Below are positions 47,788 to 58,542 of a DNA stretch of 64,000 bases, in pieces. Origin of the DNA: Rhodococcus opacus B4 (GTDB lineage: Bacteria > Actinomycetota > Actinomycetes > Mycobacteriales > Mycobacteriaceae). The translations under genes and the position numbers were made by a program. The stretch is from the NCBI RefSeq assembly GCF_000010805.1, contig NC_012522.1:3782001-3846000 (forward strand), read 5' to 3'. Every line of letters starts with the position of its first letter. Position 1 is the stretch's first letter. The notes beneath the pieces were generated by a model, which was not told where the DNA came from, did no database searches, and saw nothing but the letters and a program-made list of their open reading frames with translations.

Positions 47788-48681
47788 TCACACGTGCAGC
47801 GTCGCCTGGCTGCGCACGTTCACGCCGGCGATCGTGGTGGTCGCCGCACCGCTGTCGGTCGATTGCAGCTGCGGCAGCTGCGGTGCGGGCAGGGACGCGA
47901 TCGTCTGCACCAGCTGCGCGAACGCCGGGGACCGGTAGGCGGCGTCCGCGATCGCGGCGGCGACGGGTGTGACGTCGACGGGTGCCGACCAGTTCGTCGG
48001 GTGCTCGGCGTTGGAGTCGGCCGAGAACGCGGAGACGGTGGCGGCGGTCGGCGAGGACGGGTCGACGGCGATGCCCGCGGTTCCGGTGGCGTCGCCGACC
48101 CGCCAGCCGATGGTCCCGACGTACCCCTCGGGGTTGCCGTACTGGCGGCCGTTGACGGCCACCGGCACCGCGCCGACCAGCGTGTCGGCGGCCGCGTTCA
48201 CCTCGACCACCGGCTTCGGCACGGGCAGGGCGGGGGCGACGGGTGCCTGGTGCGACTTCGGCATGTCTTCGGGGTCGATCCACACGGTCGCAGGCTGGGC
48301 GGCCTGTGCCTCGGCGACGACTTCCTCGGCCGCCGGTGCCGGGGCGTCCAGCGCCAGGTCGGGCGCGAGAGGAGCAGCGGGGACAGCGGTCTCGCCGCGG
48401 GGGACCGCCAGCGGAGCCTGCGGGGGAGCGGGCGTCGTCTCAGCGGGCGTCGTCTCAGCCGGAGCCGCCGGGTCGGTGACCCCCGGCTGGGACGTGCTGG
48501 GCGGCGTGGTCGGGACCGTCACGCCGGGCTGCGACGTGGTGGGCGCGGCCGACGGGTCGGTGACACCCGGCTGCGACGTCGACGGCGGCGTGGTGGGAGC
48601 GGCGTGTGCGGTGGCGGCTCCGAGCAGTGCGGCGGCGGACACCGAAATCGCGGCGGCCAGAGCGTGCATGCGGATTCTCAA
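47788..48681 (-). CDS. secreted Pro/Ala/Thr-rich protein with PGVT repeats
   Basis: 297 residues from TTG at 48681, which has AGGAG at a fitting distance; an in-frame ATG at 48669 would give 293. The signal peptide is HALAAAISVSAAALLGAA with cleavage after AHA. Three near-repeats follow (TSQPGVTDP, TSQPGVTVP, TSQPGVTDP), then a long Ala/Pro region and a C-terminal domain of about 125 residues with NPEGYVGTIGWRVGDATGT and TIAGVNVRSQATLHV. No family was recognised. It lies 71 bp upstream of the toxin operon on the same strand and may be part of it. Confidence 0.68.
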   Translation of the reverse strand: MRIRMHALAAAISVSAAALLGAATAHAAPTTPPSTSQPGVTDPSAAPTTSQPGVTVPTTPPSTSQPGVTDPAAPAETTPAETTPAPPQAPLAVPRGETAVPAAPLAPDLALDAPAPAAEEVVAEAQAAQPATVWIDPEDMPKSHQAPVAPALPVPKPVVEVNAAADTLVGAVPVAVNGRQYGNPEGYVGTIGWRVGDATGTAGIAVDPSSPTAATVSAFSADSNAEHPTNWSAPVDVTPVAAAIADAAYRSPAFAQLVQTIASLPAPQLPQLQSTDSGAATTTIAGVNVRSQATLHV

Positions 48682-48801
48682 GTCTGAACTCCTGAAGTCG
48701 AACGGACGTGGTTGATCGAACGGACTGGTGCTGACGAAGCAAACGCAGAAGAGATGCAGATCAGAGGCACCGAAAGAGGGAAGCGAGCACAGCAGAATGC
48801 G

Positions 48802-48818
48802 TCCACCGACACGGTGGA
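48802..48818. promoter_or_regulatory. 17-bp inverted repeat upstream of the secreted protein gene
   Basis: TCCACCG at 48802-48808 pairs with CGGTGGA at 48812-48818. It lies between the FAD monooxygenase stop and the secreted-protein start, so it is either a terminator for the first or an operator for the second. Confidence 0.35.
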
Positions 48819-48969
48819 TGTGTTGTTTCCCTGATGAGATCCGTCCGTGCTGCCGGCGCACTGCCGCAGCCGTCGTTCACCGCCCCCATGACCGCCCCCG
48901 GTTCTTTCTCTTCCCCCTACCGCGGCAAAGTACCAGACGGGCAACCGTTCCCGCGCCACCAGAGTCCGG

Positions 48970-49992
48970 TCAGGCCAGGCCTGCGGCCAGCTTCACCGTC
49001 AGGTCGCGCAGCGGACGGAGACGGCCGGTCATCGCGACGGAGGACATGGCGCGCGATCCGCGGACCAGCCGCCGCGTCGCGGGCCGCCGTGTGCGGTCGT
49101 AGCGGCGGAGCGCTGTGTGAATGTCGGTGTCGGCGGTGAGGAATCGGCCGAGCGTGACGGCGTCGACGAGGGCCTCGCACGCGCCGCGGCCGAGGTTCGG
49201 CGCCATCGCGTGGGCGGCGTCGCCGAGCAGCGCCGTGCTGCCCGACACGTACGACGGGAGGGCGGGGGACTCGTACAGGTCGTGGTGGAGCATCGCGTCG
49301 GGGGTGGCGGCGTCGAGCACGGCCCGGACGTCGGCATGCCACTTCCCGAACCGCGAGCGGAGGAAGTCGAGGCCGCCGGGATGCCCGGCGCCGGTGCGGA
49401 TGCACGCGAACCAGTTGACGAGGTCGCCGTCGCGCGGGGTGATCCCGAAAAGTGCGTCTGCGTCCCAGGTTTCGCTGACGGTGTCGCGATGTCCGGGCAC
49501 CCAGCCGCGCCAGGCGGTGGCTCCTACATATCGTGGTTCGAACTTGTCGCCGAACAGCTGTGTGCGGGTGGGGCTGCGCAGACCGTCGGCACCGATCACG
49601 ACGTCGTGGTCTGTCAGCGCGTCGAGGGCGGGAGCGGGGGTGCCGAACGAGATCATGCCGTCGGGCAGTGCCTCGGCGAGCGTGGTCAGCAGGGCGGGCC
49701 GCGACAGCAGGTAGGCGGTGCGGTCGCGGTTGTCGATGGTGCCGATCACGGATCCGTCGGGACGCAGGAGTGAGCCGCGGTGCTGGGGTGATCCGAGCGT
49801 GCGGACCCGGTCGCCCGCGCCGATCGCGTCCAGCGCGTCGAGGGCCTGCGGCCACATACCGAGTGCTGTGCCCGACGTGGGCAGGGCGTCGGCCCGCTCG
49901 AACACGTCGACGTGCCAGCCGGCGCGGGACAGGTAGCGGGCGACTGCGAGTCCGCCGATGCCGCCGCCGAGGACTGCTGCGGAGTGCGTCAT
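48970..49992 (-). CDS. FAD-dependent monooxygenase (PHBH-type)
   Basis: 340 residues from ATG at 49992 (MTHSAAVLGGGIGGLAVARYL); two upstream GTG codons are alternatives. The Rossmann GGGIGGLAVARYLSRAGWHV, a DG motif in VIGADGLRSPTR, and the GD motif in TALLGDAAHAMAPNLGRGA show a class A flavoprotein hydroxylase. Such enzymes hydroxylate aromatic or polyketide substrates with NAD(P)H and O2. It is somewhat short for the class, with a compact substrate domain. Divergent from a TetR regulator, with two operator-like palindromes between them. Confidence 0.9.
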   Translation of the reverse strand: MTHSAAVLGGGIGGLAVARYLSRAGWHVDVFERADALPTSGTALGMWPQALDALDAIGAGDRVRTLGSPQHRGSLLRPDGSVIGTIDNRDRTAYLLSRPALLTTLAEALPDGMISFGTPAPALDALTDHDVVIGADGLRSPTRTQLFGDKFEPRYVGATAWRGWVPGHRDTVSETWDADALFGITPRDGDLVNWFACIRTGAGHPGGLDFLRSRFGKWHADVRAVLDAATPDAMLHHDLYESPALPSYVSGSTALLGDAAHAMAPNLGRGACEALVDAVTLGRFLTADTDIHTALRRYDRTRRPATRRLVRGSRAMSSVAMTGRLRPLRDLTVKLAAGLA

Positions 49993-50004
49993 GACCACCA
50001 CGCT

Positions 50005-50038
50005 ACTACGGGTGTAGTGAATTTACTACCGATGTAGT
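50005..50038. promoter_or_regulatory. twin ACTAC-N4-GTAGT palindromes in the monooxygenase/TetR promoter
   Basis: ACTACGGGTGTAGT at 50005-50018 and ACTACCGATGTAGT at 50025-50038 are two copies of ACTAC-N4-GTAGT, exactly 20 bp apart start to start. They sit 13 bp before the monooxygenase ATG and 9 bp before the TetR ATG. They are the likely binding sites of the adjacent TetR protein. Confidence 0.75.
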
Positions 50039-50046
50039 GTCACGGT

Positions 50047-50595
50047 ATGGCTGACAAACGGGAGCGGGTACTCGACGCCGCCATCGCGCTTCTCGGCACC
50101 AAGGGGGTCCGGGCACTCACGCACCGCGGTGTCGACGAACTGGCCGGGATACCCCAGGGATCCACGTCCAACTACTTCCGCAGCCGGGGCGCGCTGCTCG
50201 AGGGGATGGTCACACGGCTCGTCGAACGTGACCGGGAGGACTGGGAGAAGTTCGCGCACCTCCGCCCCGACAGCAAGGATGCGCTGGTCGAGGCGCTGGC
50301 CGCCTTCGTGAGATTCTCCACTGGTCCCGACCGGGTGCGGACGAGCGCGCGGTTCGCACTCTTCGTCGAGGCCTCCGTCACGCCGGGGCTGGACGCGAAG
50401 ATCGGATCGGCCCGGCGCGCGCTGGTGGAATGGGGCGCGGACATGCTGGCAGTCGTGGGATCGAGAAACCCCGCAGCCGACGCCGTCGTCGTCACCGACT
50501 ACCTGGACGGTGTAATTCTCCATCAGCTCACCGTCCCGGATCTCGATTTCGATCCGACTGCGGGAATTACAGCGCTCCTCGGTGCGCTCACTTAA
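50047..50595 (+). CDS. TetR-family transcriptional regulator
   Basis: 182 residues, ATG 50047. The DNA-binding domain is ERVLDAAIALLGTKG, then LTHRGVDELAGIPQGSTSNYFRSRGAL. The C-terminal ligand domain has FALFVEASVTPGL and VVVTDYLDGVILHQL. It probably represses itself and the divergent FAD monooxygenase through the twin palindromes between them and is induced by the monooxygenase substrate. The very short leader suggests a near-leaderless transcript. Confidence 0.92.
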   Translation: MADKRERVLDAAIALLGTKGVRALTHRGVDELAGIPQGSTSNYFRSRGALLEGMVTRLVERDREDWEKFAHLRPDSKDALVEALAAFVRFSTGPDRVRTSARFALFVEASVTPGLDAKIGSARRALVEWGADMLAVVGSRNPAADAVVVTDYLDGVILHQLTVPDLDFDPTAGITALLGALT

Positions 50596-50901
50596 CATGT
50601 ACTCAGTGCAGTCGGACGAGGCCCGCCCTCGACAATGCCCAGTTCAGAGGGTAAATAGGCCAACCTAAGTTGTGTTTCGTCAGGGGTTCTGAATTATCGT
50701 TTTCGTTACACGTTGGACCCACGAAAGTCCGACCCGACCGAAAAGCCACGTCGCCTGGTGCGAGGACCACACCCAGCGTGCTGCAAAAGGGCGATAGCCG
50801 ATCGGTGGTGCCGAGCACGTCGTGACGGCACCTGCATTGCAAGTTGATGGCCATCAGCGCTGCTGGTCGTCGGTGCATCTTTTGGCATACGAAGGCTAGG
50901 T
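50596..50901 (+). other. 306-bp intergenic region upstream of gltB
   Basis: No gene is visible. AATAGGCCAACCTAA at about 50654-50668 has one good half of an IdeR box on the minus strand but the other half is poor. The stretch is AT-richer than its neighbours near 50650-50710, as expected for a promoter. No riboswitch structure was recognised, and there is no clear ribosome site for gltB beyond GGCTAGGT near 50893. Confidence 0.4.
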
Positions 50902-53900
50902 ATGAAGCAACTTCCAGGCCCCCAGGGGCTGTATCACCCGTCGAACGAGCACGACTCCTGTGGTGTCGCGTTCGTCGTGGACATGAAGGGCCGCCGCAGC
51001 AGGGACATCGTCGAGAAGGCGATCACCGCTCTGGTGAACCTCGAGCACCGTGGTGCCGCGGGCTCCGAACCCAACACGGGTGACGGCGCCGGCATCCTCC
51101 TGCAGGTCCCGGACAAGTTCTTCCGCGCCGTGGTCGACTTCCCGCTGCCGGCAGCAGGCACCTACGCCACCGGCATCGCGTTCCTGCCGCAGAGCAAGGC
51201 CGACGCGCAGCGCGCAGCCGACGCCGTCGAGAAGATCGTCGAGAGCGAGGGCCTGAAGGTCCTCGGCTGGCGCGAGGTCGCGACCGACGACTCGTCGCTC
51301 GGCGCCCTGGCCCGCGACGCGATGCCGACGTTCCGCCAGATCTTCATCGGCAGCGAGAACGACGCCCTCACCGGACTCGACCTCGAGCGCCGCGCCTACG
51401 TCATCCGGAAGCGCACCGAGCACGAGCTGGGCAGCGAAGGCGCAGGCAAGGACGGCCCCGGTCGCGAGACCGTGTACTTCCCGAGCCTGTCGAGCCAGAC
51501 GTTCGTCTACAAGGGCATGCTCACCACCCCGCAGCTCAAGGGTTTCTACCTGGACCTGCAGGACGACCGCGTCGAGTCGGCCCTCGGCCTCGTGCACTCG
51601 CGCTTCTCCACCAACACGTTCCCGTCGTGGCCGCTGGCCCACCCGTTCCGGCGCGTGGCCCACAACGGTGAGATCAACACCGTCACCGGCAACGAGAACT
51701 GGATGCGTGCCCGCGAGGCCCTCATCGACAGCGACATCTTCGGTGTGTCCGGAGAGGTTGGGCCCGGCAAGGATCGGCGCAGCCAGCTCGAGAAGATCTT
51801 CCCGGTCTGCACGAAGGGCGCCAGCGACACCGCGCGGTTCGACGAGGTGCTGGAGATGCTGCACCTCGGTGGCCGCAGCCTGCCGCACGCCGTGCTGATG
51901 ATGATCCCGGAAGCCTGGGAGCGCCACGAGAGCATGGACCCCGCCCGCCGGGCGTTCTACCAGTACCACTCGTCGCTGATGGAGCCGTGGGACGGACCGG
52001 CGTCGGTGTGCTTCACCGACGGCACCGTCATCGGCGCCGTCCTCGACCGCAACGGCCTGCGCCCCTCCCGTCTCTGGGTCACCGACGACGGCCTCGTCGT
52101 CATGGCCTCCGAGGTCGGCGTCCTGCCGATCGACCCGGCGACCGTCGTGAAGAAGATCCGGCTGCAGCCCGGCCGCATGTTCCTCGTCGACACCGCCGAG
52201 GGTCGCATCATCAGCGACGACGAGATCAAGTCGGAACTGGCCGCCGAGCACCCCTACCAGGAGTGGCTCGACCAGGGTCTGACCCACATGAACGACCTGC
52301 CGGACCGCCCGTACACCTACATGTCGCACGAGCGTGTCGTTCTGCGTCAGCAGATGTTCGGATACACCAACGAAGAGGTCAACCTCCTCGTCAAGCCGAT
52401 GGCGATCTCCGGTGCCGAGGCTCTCGGCTCCATGGGTACCGACACTCCGATCGCCGTGCTGTCGTCGCGGTCGCGGATGCTGTTCGACTACTTCTCGCAG
52501 CTGTTCGCGCAGGTCACGAACCCGCCGCTCGACGCCATCCGCGAGGAGGTCGTCACCAGCCTCGGCGGCACCATCGGCCCCGAGCACGACCTGCTGCACC
52601 CCACCGCGGAGTCCTGCCGGCAGATCTTCCTGCCGCAGCCGATCCTGCACAACGACGACCTGTCGAAGCTCATTCACGTCAACGACGACGGCGAATTCCC
52701 GAACTTCCGCAGCGTCATCGTCCGCGGTCTGTACCCGGTGGCCGAGGGCGGAGCGGGTCTGCGCAAGGCCCTCGACGACGTCCGCTACCAGGTGTCGGAG
52801 GCCATCGCCGGTGGTGCGCGGCTCGTCGTCCTGTCCGACCGTGAGTCGAACGAGACGTACGCGCCCATCCCGTCGCTGCTGCTGACGTCGGCCGTGCACC
52901 ACCACCTGGTGCGCGAGAAGACCCGCACCAAGGTCGGCCTCATCGTCGAGGCCGGCGACGCCCGCGAGGTGCACCACATGGCGCTCCTCATCGGTTTCGG
53001 TGCGGCGGCGGTCAACCCGTACATGGCATTCGAGACCGTCGACGAGGCAGTCCGCAACAACGAGTTGCAGGGTGTCACGCTCGACAAGGCCATCCAGAAC
53101 TACATCAAGGCCGCAGGCAAGGGTGTGCTCAAGGTGATGTCCAAGATGGGCATCTCCACCCTGGCGTCCTACACCGGTGCCCAGCTGTTCCAGGTCATCG
53201 GCCTGTCGCAGGACCTGGTGGACGAGTACTTCACCGGACTCCAGTCCAGCCTCGGCGGCATCGGTCTGGACGAGATCGCGGCCGACGTCGCGGTCCGGCA
53301 CGCCAACGCGTACCTGGACCGCCCCGAGGAGCGCGCGCACCGCGAGCTCGAGGTGGGCGGCGAGTACCAGTGGCGCCGTGAGGGCGAGTACCACCTGTTC
53401 AACCCGGACACGGTGTTCAAGCTGCAGCACTCCACGCGCACCGGGCAGTACGAGGTGTTCAAGGAGTACACGAAGCTGGTCGACGACCAGTCGGAGCGTC
53501 TCGCAGCGTTGCGTGGACTCTTCGAGTTCAAGAAGGGCGTGCGCGAGCCCGTCCCGCTGGACGAGGTCGAGCCCGCCACCGAGATCGTCAAGCGCTTCTC
53601 GACCGGTGCGATGAGCTACGGCTCCATCTCCGCCGAGGCGCACGAGACGCTCGCCATCGCCATGAACCGCCTCGGCGGTCGCTCCAACTCCGGTGAGGGC
53701 GGCGAGAGCCCGGCCCGGTTCACGCCGGACGAGAACGGTGACTGGCGCCGGTCCGCGATCAAGCAGGTCGCGTCGGGACGCTTCGGTGTCACGTCGCACT
53801 ACCTGACGAACTGCACCGACATCCAGATCAAGATGGCGCAGGGAGCGAAGCCCGGTGAGGGTGGCCAGCTGCCGGCGCACAAGGTGTACCCGTGGGTGGC

Positions 53901-55530
53901 CGAAGTCCGGCACTCCACGCCCGGCGTCGGGCTGATCTCGCCGCCGCCGCACCACGACATCTACTCGATCGAGGATCTCGCGCAGCTGATCCACGACCTG
54001 AAGAACGCCAACCCGCAGGCCCGGATCCACGTGAAGCTGGTGTCCGAGGTCGGCGTCGGCACCGTCGCCGCGGGTGTGTCCAAGGCACACGCGGACGTCG
54101 TGCTGATCTCCGGTCACGACGGTGGCACCGGCGCCACCCCGCTGACGTCGATGAAGCACGCGGGCGCCCCGTGGGAGCTCGGCCTCGCCGAGACCCAGCA
54201 GACGCTGCTGCTCAACGGTCTGCGCGACCGCATCGTCGTGCAGGTCGACGGCCAGCTGAAGACCGGCCGCGACGTCATGGTCGCCGCGCTGCTCGGTGGC
54301 GAGGAGTTCGGTTTCGCGACGGCTCCGCTGGTGGTGTCGGGTTGCATCATGATGCGGGTCTGCCACCTCGACACCTGCCCCGTGGGTGTCGCGACGCAGA
54401 ACCCGGTGCTGCGCAAGCGATTCAACGGCAAGCCGGAGTTCGTGGAGAACTTCTTCCTCTTCATCGCCGAAGAGGTGCGCGAGCTTCTCGCGGAGCTCGG
54501 CTTCCGCACCCTCGACGAGGCCGTCGGGCAGGTGGACGTCCTCGACACCACGAAGGCGCTCGAGCACTGGAAGGGCAGCAAGGCCGGCAACCTCGACCTG
54601 TCGCCGATCCTGCACGAGACCGAGTCGGCGTTCATGGACCAGGACCTGTACTGCACGGGCACCCAGGACCACGGCCTCGACAAGGCGCTCGACCAGCAGC
54701 TGATCGTCGCGAGCCGCAACGCTCTCGACAAGGGCGAGAAGGTCACGTTCGAGTCGCCGATCACCAACGTCAACCGCACGGTCGGCACCATGCTCGGCCA
54801 CGAGGTGACGAAGGTGTACGGCGGCGACGGACTGCCGGACAACACGATCGACATCACGTTCACCGGTTCGGCCGGTAACAGCTTCGGTGCGTTCGTCCCC
54901 AAGGGCATGACCCTGCGCCTGCACGGCGATGCCAACGACTTCGTCGGCAAGGGCCTGTCCGGTGGACGCCTCGTGGTGCGCCCGCCGCTGGAGACCGCGC
55001 CCGGGTTCGTCGCCGAGGACAACATCATCGGCGGCAACGTGATCCTGTTCGGTGCCACGAGCGGTGAGGCTCTGCTCCGCGGTGTCGTGGGCGAGCGATT
55101 CGCGGTCCGCAACTCCGGCGCCACCGCCGTCGTCGAAGGTGTCGGCGACCACGGTTGCGAGTACATGACCGGCGGAAAGGTCGTCATCCTCGGTGCGACG
55201 GGACGTAACTTCGGTGCCGGCATGTCCGGTGGCGTGGCGTACGTCTACAACCCGGACAAGGCGTTCGAGGACAACCTGAACACGGAACTGGTGGATCTCG
55301 AGGACCTGACGGGTGACGACTTCACCTGGCTGAAGTCCGCGATCGAGCGTCATCGCGACGAGACGGGCTCCGAGGTTGCCGCGCGCATCCTCTCCGACTG
55401 GTCGCAGCAGGTCAATCATTTCGCGAAGGTCATGCCCCGCGATTACAAGAAGGTGCTCTTGGCCATCGAGGCCGCGAAGAAGGATGGAAAGAACGTGGAC
55501 GAGGCAGTGATGGAGGCAGCTCGTGGGTGA
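50902..55530 (+). CDS. gltB: glutamate synthase (NADPH) large subunit
   Basis: 1542 residues, ATG 50902. The class II glutaminase nucleophile is Cys20 in HDSCGVAF, exposed after removal of a 19-residue propeptide. The amidotransferase domain runs to about 420, followed by the central domain, the FMN-binding synthase domain ([19 protein letters not shown]) and the 3Fe-4S cluster at Cys1148, Cys1154 and Cys1159 ([16 protein letters not shown]). The C-terminal beta-helix has [12 protein letters not shown] and [10 protein letters not shown]. It converts glutamine and 2-oxoglutarate to two glutamates. The stop lies 8 bp inside the gltD start. Confidence 0.98.
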   Translation: MKQLPGPQGLYHPSNEHDSCGVAFVVDMKGRRSRDIVEKAITALVNLEHRGAAGSEPNTGDGAGILLQVPDKFFRAVVDFPLPAAGTYATGIAFLPQSKADAQRAADAVEKIVESEGLKVLGWREVATDDSSLGALARDAMPTFRQIFIGSENDALTGLDLERRAYVIRKRTEHELGSEGAGKDGPGRETVYFPSLSSQTFVYKGMLTTPQLKGFYLDLQDDRVESALGLVHSRFSTNTFPSWPLAHPFRRVAHNGEINTVTGNENWMRAREALIDSDIFGVSGEVGPGKDRRSQLEKIFPVCTKGASDTARFDEVLEMLHLGGRSLPHAVLMMIPEAWERHESMDPARRAFYQYHSSLMEPWDGPASVCFTDGTVIGAVLDRNGLRPSRLWVTDDGLVVMASEVGVLPIDPATVVKKIRLQPGRMFLVDTAEGRIISDDEIKSELAAEHPYQEWLDQGLTHMNDLPDRPYTYMSHERVVLRQQMFGYTNEEVNLLVKPMAISGAEALGSMGTDTPIAVLSSRSRMLFDYFSQLFAQVTNPPLDAIREEVVTSLGGTIGPEHDLLHPTAESCRQIFLPQPILHNDDLSKLIHVNDDGEFPNFRSVIVRGLYPVAEGGAGLRKALDDVRYQVSEAIAGGARLVVLSDRESNETYAPIPSLLLTSAVHHHLVREKTRTKVGLIVEAGDAREVHHMALLIGFGAAAVNPYMAFETVDEAVRNNELQGVTLDKAIQNYIKAAGKGVLKVMSKMGISTLASYTGAQLFQVIGLSQDLVDEYFTGLQSSLGGIGLDEIAADVAVRHANAYLDRPEERAHRELEVGGEYQWRREGEYHLFNPDTVFKLQHSTRTGQYEVFKEYTKLVDDQSERLAALRGLFEFKKGVREPVPLDEVEPATEIVKRFSTGAMSYGSISAEAHETLAIAMNRLGGRSNSGEGGESPARFTPDENGDWRRSAIKQVASGRFGVTSHYLTNCTDIQIKMAQGAKPGEGGQLPAHKVYPWVAEVRHSTPGVGLISPPPHHDIYSIEDLAQLIHDLKNANPQARIHVKLVSEVGVGTVAAGVSKAHADVVLISGHDGGTGATPLTSMKHAGAPWELGLAETQQTLLLNGLRDRIVVQVDGQLKTGRDVMVAALLGGEEFGFATAPLVVSGCIMMRVCHLDTCPVGVATQNPVLRKRFNGKPEFVENFFLFIAEEVRELLAELGFRTLDEAVGQVDVLDTTKALEHWKGSKAGNLDLSPILHETESAFMDQDLYCTGTQDHGLDKALDQQLIVASRNALDKGEKVTFESPITNVNRTVGTMLGHEVTKVYGGDGLPDNTIDITFTGSAGNSFGAFVPKGMTLRLHGDANDFVGKGLSGGRLVVRPPLETAPGFVAEDNIIGGNVILFGATSGEALLRGVVGERFAVRNSGATAVVEGVGDHGCEYMTGGKVVILGATGRNFGAGMSGGVAYVYNPDKAFEDNLNTELVDLEDLTGDDFTWLKSAIERHRDETGSEVAARILSDWSQQVNHFAKVMPRDYKKVLLAIEAAKKDGKNVDEAVMEAARG

Positions 55531-56974
55531 TCCAAGCGGCTTCCTGAAGCACACGTCACGCGAACTTCCGGTTCGCAGGCCGGTGCCGTTGCGTCTGCTC
55601 GACTGGAACGAGGTCTACGAGGAGTTCTCGTCGGACACCCTGAAGACTCAGGCCAGCCGGTGCATGGACTGCGGTATCCCGTTCTGCCACAACGGCTGTC
55701 CGCTGGGGAACCTGATTCCCGAGTGGAACGACCTGGTGTACAAGGACCGGTGGCAGGACGGCATCGAGCGTCTGCACGCGACCAACAACTTCCCGGAGTT
55801 CACCGGGCGGCTGTGCCCCGCACCCTGTGAGGCGTCCTGCGTCCTGGGCATCAACCAGGACCCGGTCACCATCAAGCAGGTCGAGGTCGAGCTCATCGAC
55901 CGCGCCTTCGACGAGGGCTGGGTCAAGCCGGTGCACCCGACGCGTTCGACGGGCAAGAAGGTCGCCGTCGTCGGTTCCGGTCCCGCGGGTCTCGCTGCAG
56001 CGCAGCAGCTGACGCGCGCCGGGCACATGGTCACCGTGTTCGAGCGGGCCGACCGCATCGGCGGGCTCCTCCGGTACGGCATCCCCGAGTTCAAGATGGA
56101 GAAGCGGCACATCGACCGCCGTCTCGACCAGATGAACTCCGAGGGCACCGTCTTCAAGACGGGTGTCAACGTGGGTGTCGACATCACCGCGGACGCACTG
56201 CGCGCGCAGTTCGACGCCGTGGTCCTGGCCGGCGGTGCCACCGAGGCCCGCGACCTGCCGATCCCCGGCCGCGAGCTGGACGGCATCCACCAGGCGATGG
56301 AATTCCTGCCGATCGCCAACCGCGTGCAACTCGGCGACCTCGAGCAGCCGACCATCACCGCGGAGGGCAAGAAGGTCGTCATCATCGGTGGCGGCGACAC
56401 CGGCGCGGACTGCCTGGGCACCTCGCACCGTCAGGGTGCCGAGAGCGTTCACCAGTTCGAGATCATGCCGAGACCGCCCGAGACCCGCGCCGAGCACACC
56501 CCGTGGCCGACGTACCCGTTGATGTACCGCGTCGCGTCCGCTCACGAGGAAGGCGGCGAACGCCTCTTCTCCGTGAACACGGAACGGTTCGTCGGCGCCG
56601 ACGGCAAGGTGACCGCGCTGAAGGCCCACGAGGTCGAGATGAAGTCGGGTCGCTTCGAGAAGGTCGAGGGCTCGGACTTCGAGCTCGAGGCCGACCTCGT
56701 CCTGCTGGCGATGGGCTTCGTCGGACCCGAGAAGCCGGGCCTGCTCACCGATCTCGGCGTCGACCTCAACGAGCGCGGCAACGTCGCCCGCTCCGCGAAG
56801 TGGGCCACCAACGTCGACGGCGTCTTCGTCGCAGGCGACATGGGACGCGGACAGTCGCTCATCGTGTGGGCCATCGCCGAGGGTCGCTCGGCGGCCGCAG
56901 CGGTCGATGCGTACCTCGAGGGCAAGACGGCGCTGCCGTCTCCGATCGAGACCACCACCGCCCCGCAGCGGTAG
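55523..56974 (+). CDS. gltD: glutamate synthase small subunit
   Basis: 483 residues, GTG 55523 overlapping gltB by 8 bp. N-terminal 4Fe-4S cysteines are in [17 protein letters not shown] and CPAPCEASC. The FAD site is [17 protein letters not shown]; the NADPH site is [15 protein letters not shown]. It feeds electrons from NADPH to GltB. A complete, standard-length subunit. No regulator gene is adjacent; expression is expected to follow nitrogen supply. Confidence 0.98.
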   Translation: MGDPSGFLKHTSRELPVRRPVPLRLLDWNEVYEEFSSDTLKTQASRCMDCGIPFCHNGCPLGNLIPEWNDLVYKDRWQDGIERLHATNNFPEFTGRLCPAPCEASCVLGINQDPVTIKQVEVELIDRAFDEGWVKPVHPTRSTGKKVAVVGSGPAGLAAAQQLTRAGHMVTVFERADRIGGLLRYGIPEFKMEKRHIDRRLDQMNSEGTVFKTGVNVGVDITADALRAQFDAVVLAGGATEARDLPIPGRELDGIHQAMEFLPIANRVQLGDLEQPTITAEGKKVVIIGGGDTGADCLGTSHRQGAESVHQFEIMPRPPETRAEHTPWPTYPLMYRVASAHEEGGERLFSVNTERFVGADGKVTALKAHEVEMKSGRFEKVEGSDFELEADLVLLAMGFVGPEKPGLLTDLGVDLNERGNVARSAKWATNVDGVFVAGDMGRGQSLIVWAIAEGRSAAAAVDAYLEGKTALPSPIETTTAPQR

Positions 56975-56996
56975 CTGTAACCGCCAGTTCAACCCG

Positions 56997-57024
56997 CACC
57001 CCGGTAGGTTTTCCTACCGGGGTG
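56997..57024 (+). terminator. hairpin ending gltBD
   Basis: CACCCCGGTAGG at 56997-57008 pairs perfectly with CCTACCGGGGTG at 57013-57024 around a TTTT loop, 22 bp after the gltD stop. Confidence 0.8.
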
Positions 57025-57149
57025 TCGGTTTATCGTGCGGGGGTCACGTTCGATCGGTAACGTTCATTTACCGATCGTGCATCTTTAGGTCACGTCGTCC
57101 TGGCAGCATCCCGTCTGCTGGACGGCGAAGGGGAGAACAGGTTGATGCC

Positions 57150-58070
57150 ATGGCAATGAGACGGGTTATCGCATTCTTGACCGCAGTGGCCGCTGCCGCG
57201 GCCATCCCGGTGGCGTCGGGGGTGGTGGGTACGAGCGCAGTCGCGAACGCGGCCCCCTGCCCGAGCCTGTACGTGGTCGCCATTCCGGGGACGTGGGAGA
57301 CGTCCACCAAGGAAAACGTGCGGCCCACCCCGGGTCTGCTGTCCGCGGTGACGAACGGTCTGCCGTCGTCGATCCGCACCGACTACGTCACGTACGCGGC
57401 CACCGCCTTCCCGTGGGAGTCCGACGTGTACGGGCGCTCGAAGGCGCAGGCGGTCTCCAACGCCAAGGGCATGCTGTCGTCGATGGCGCAGCAGTGCCCC
57501 GACACGAAGCTGTCGATCATCGGCTACAGCCAGGGCGCCGACGCCGCGGGTGATCTCGCCGCGGAGATCGGCACCGGCCTCGGTGTCGTCCCCGCCGACA
57601 AGATCGCGGCCGTCGGACTCGTCTCCGATCCGCGGCGGTCGCCGACCGACGCCCTCGTCGGACCGCCCGTCGCCGGCAGCGGCGCCGGTGGTCCCCGCAT
57701 CGGCGGCTTCGGCTGGGTCAGCCAGAACACGCGCACCTTCTGCGCGTACGGCGACCTGTACTGCTCCACGCCGAAGGACGACTTCGTGACGCGGTTCGCC
57801 GGTTTCCTCGCGCAGACTTCGGATCCGACGCCGTCGCTGTTCGGCCGGTATCAGGAAGAAGCCCTCGCGATCTGGAACGATCTCCTCGCGGTCGGCGGTG
57901 TGCCCACACTGATGGCTCAGCTGGACGAGCAGTCCAACGAGAAGCGCATCGACGAACTCGAGCAGTTCTACAAGTCGCAGGCCCACCAGGATTACACCAG
58001 CTACGCGGTCGACGGTTCGGGCACGCCCGCCACCACCTGGCTGAGGAACTGGTTGCGCGACATCGCGTGA
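57150..58070 (+). CDS. secreted cutinase-family esterase
   Basis: 306 residues from ATG 57150 with GGGGAG upstream; ATG 57156 is also possible. The signal peptide ends near VANAAP. The cutinase fold shows nucleophile Ser127 in IIGYSQGADAAGD, with an Asp in FCAYGDLYCST and a likely His late in the chain (QAHQDYTSY). Cys pairs are in AAPCPSL / QQCPD and TFCAYGDLYC. Mycolata use such enzymes as esterases or phospholipases on cell-wall or host lipids. The C-terminal extension of about 75 residues goes beyond the usual core. Confidence 0.9.
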   Translation: MAMRRVIAFLTAVAAAAAIPVASGVVGTSAVANAAPCPSLYVVAIPGTWETSTKENVRPTPGLLSAVTNGLPSSIRTDYVTYAATAFPWESDVYGRSKAQAVSNAKGMLSSMAQQCPDTKLSIIGYSQGADAAGDLAAEIGTGLGVVPADKIAAVGLVSDPRRSPTDALVGPPVAGSGAGGPRIGGFGWVSQNTRTFCAYGDLYCSTPKDDFVTRFAGFLAQTSDPTPSLFGRYQEEALAIWNDLLAVGGVPTLMAQLDEQSNEKRIDELEQFYKSQAHQDYTSYAVDGSGTPATTWLRNWLRDIA

Positions 58071-58092
58071 GTTCCGCCGACGGCGGCAGGGG

Positions 58093-58542
58093 ATGATGTC
58101 CAACGTGACCGATTCCCCTGCCGCCGTCGTCGGCTACGACGCCTTCGTGACCGTCCGGTGGTCCGACATGGACGCCTTCCAGCACATCAACCATGCGCGG
58201 ATGGTGACGTTGCTCGAGGAGGCCCGGATCGACTGGCTGCTCAGCGAGGGCAGCGAGAATTCTTCGCTCATCACGAGTGCGTTCATCGCCGACATCCACG
58301 TGAAGTACCGGGCGCAGTTGCGGCATTCCGACAGCCCGCTCCGGATCACGATGTGGATCGCGAAGCACCGGGCCGTCGACTTCACCATCGGCTACGAGGT
58401 CCGCGGCGCGCGTACCCCGATCACCGACCCGCCCGCCGTCACCGCCACCACGCAGATGGCCGTCGCGGACGTCGACGCCCAGCGGCTACGCCGCATCACC
58501 GCCACCGAGCGCGAATACCTGGCCCGCTGGTCCCGCACGTGA
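58093..58542 (+). CDS. acyl-CoA thioesterase (4HBT hot-dog fold)
   Basis: 149 residues, ATG 58093. Hot-dog fold with VRWSDMDAFQHINHARMVTLLEEAR carrying the catalytic Asp region of 4-hydroxybenzoyl-CoA-type thioesterases, then HVKYRAQLRHSDSP and TTQMAVADVD. It hydrolyses an acyl-CoA of unknown chain. The stop lies inside the first copy of a repeated hairpin that separates it from the convergent TetR gene. Confidence 0.88.
   Translation: MMSNVTDSPAAVVGYDAFVTVRWSDMDAFQHINHARMVTLLEEARIDWLLSEGSENSSLITSAFIADIHVKYRAQLRHSDSPLRITMWIAKHRAVDFTIGYEVRGARTPITDPPAVTATTQMAVADVDAQRLRRITATEREYLARWSRT

Noticed and set aside
50650..50672. Possible IdeR box upstream of gltB
   Set aside because: Only one half of the palindrome fits (about 12 of 19). 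The other half is poor, and iron control of gltBD is not expected.
50896..55554. A 1552-codon minus-strand open frame opposite gltB
   Set aside because: Same shadow effect. The gltB frame has all catalytic and cluster residues, and the antisense has none of any family.
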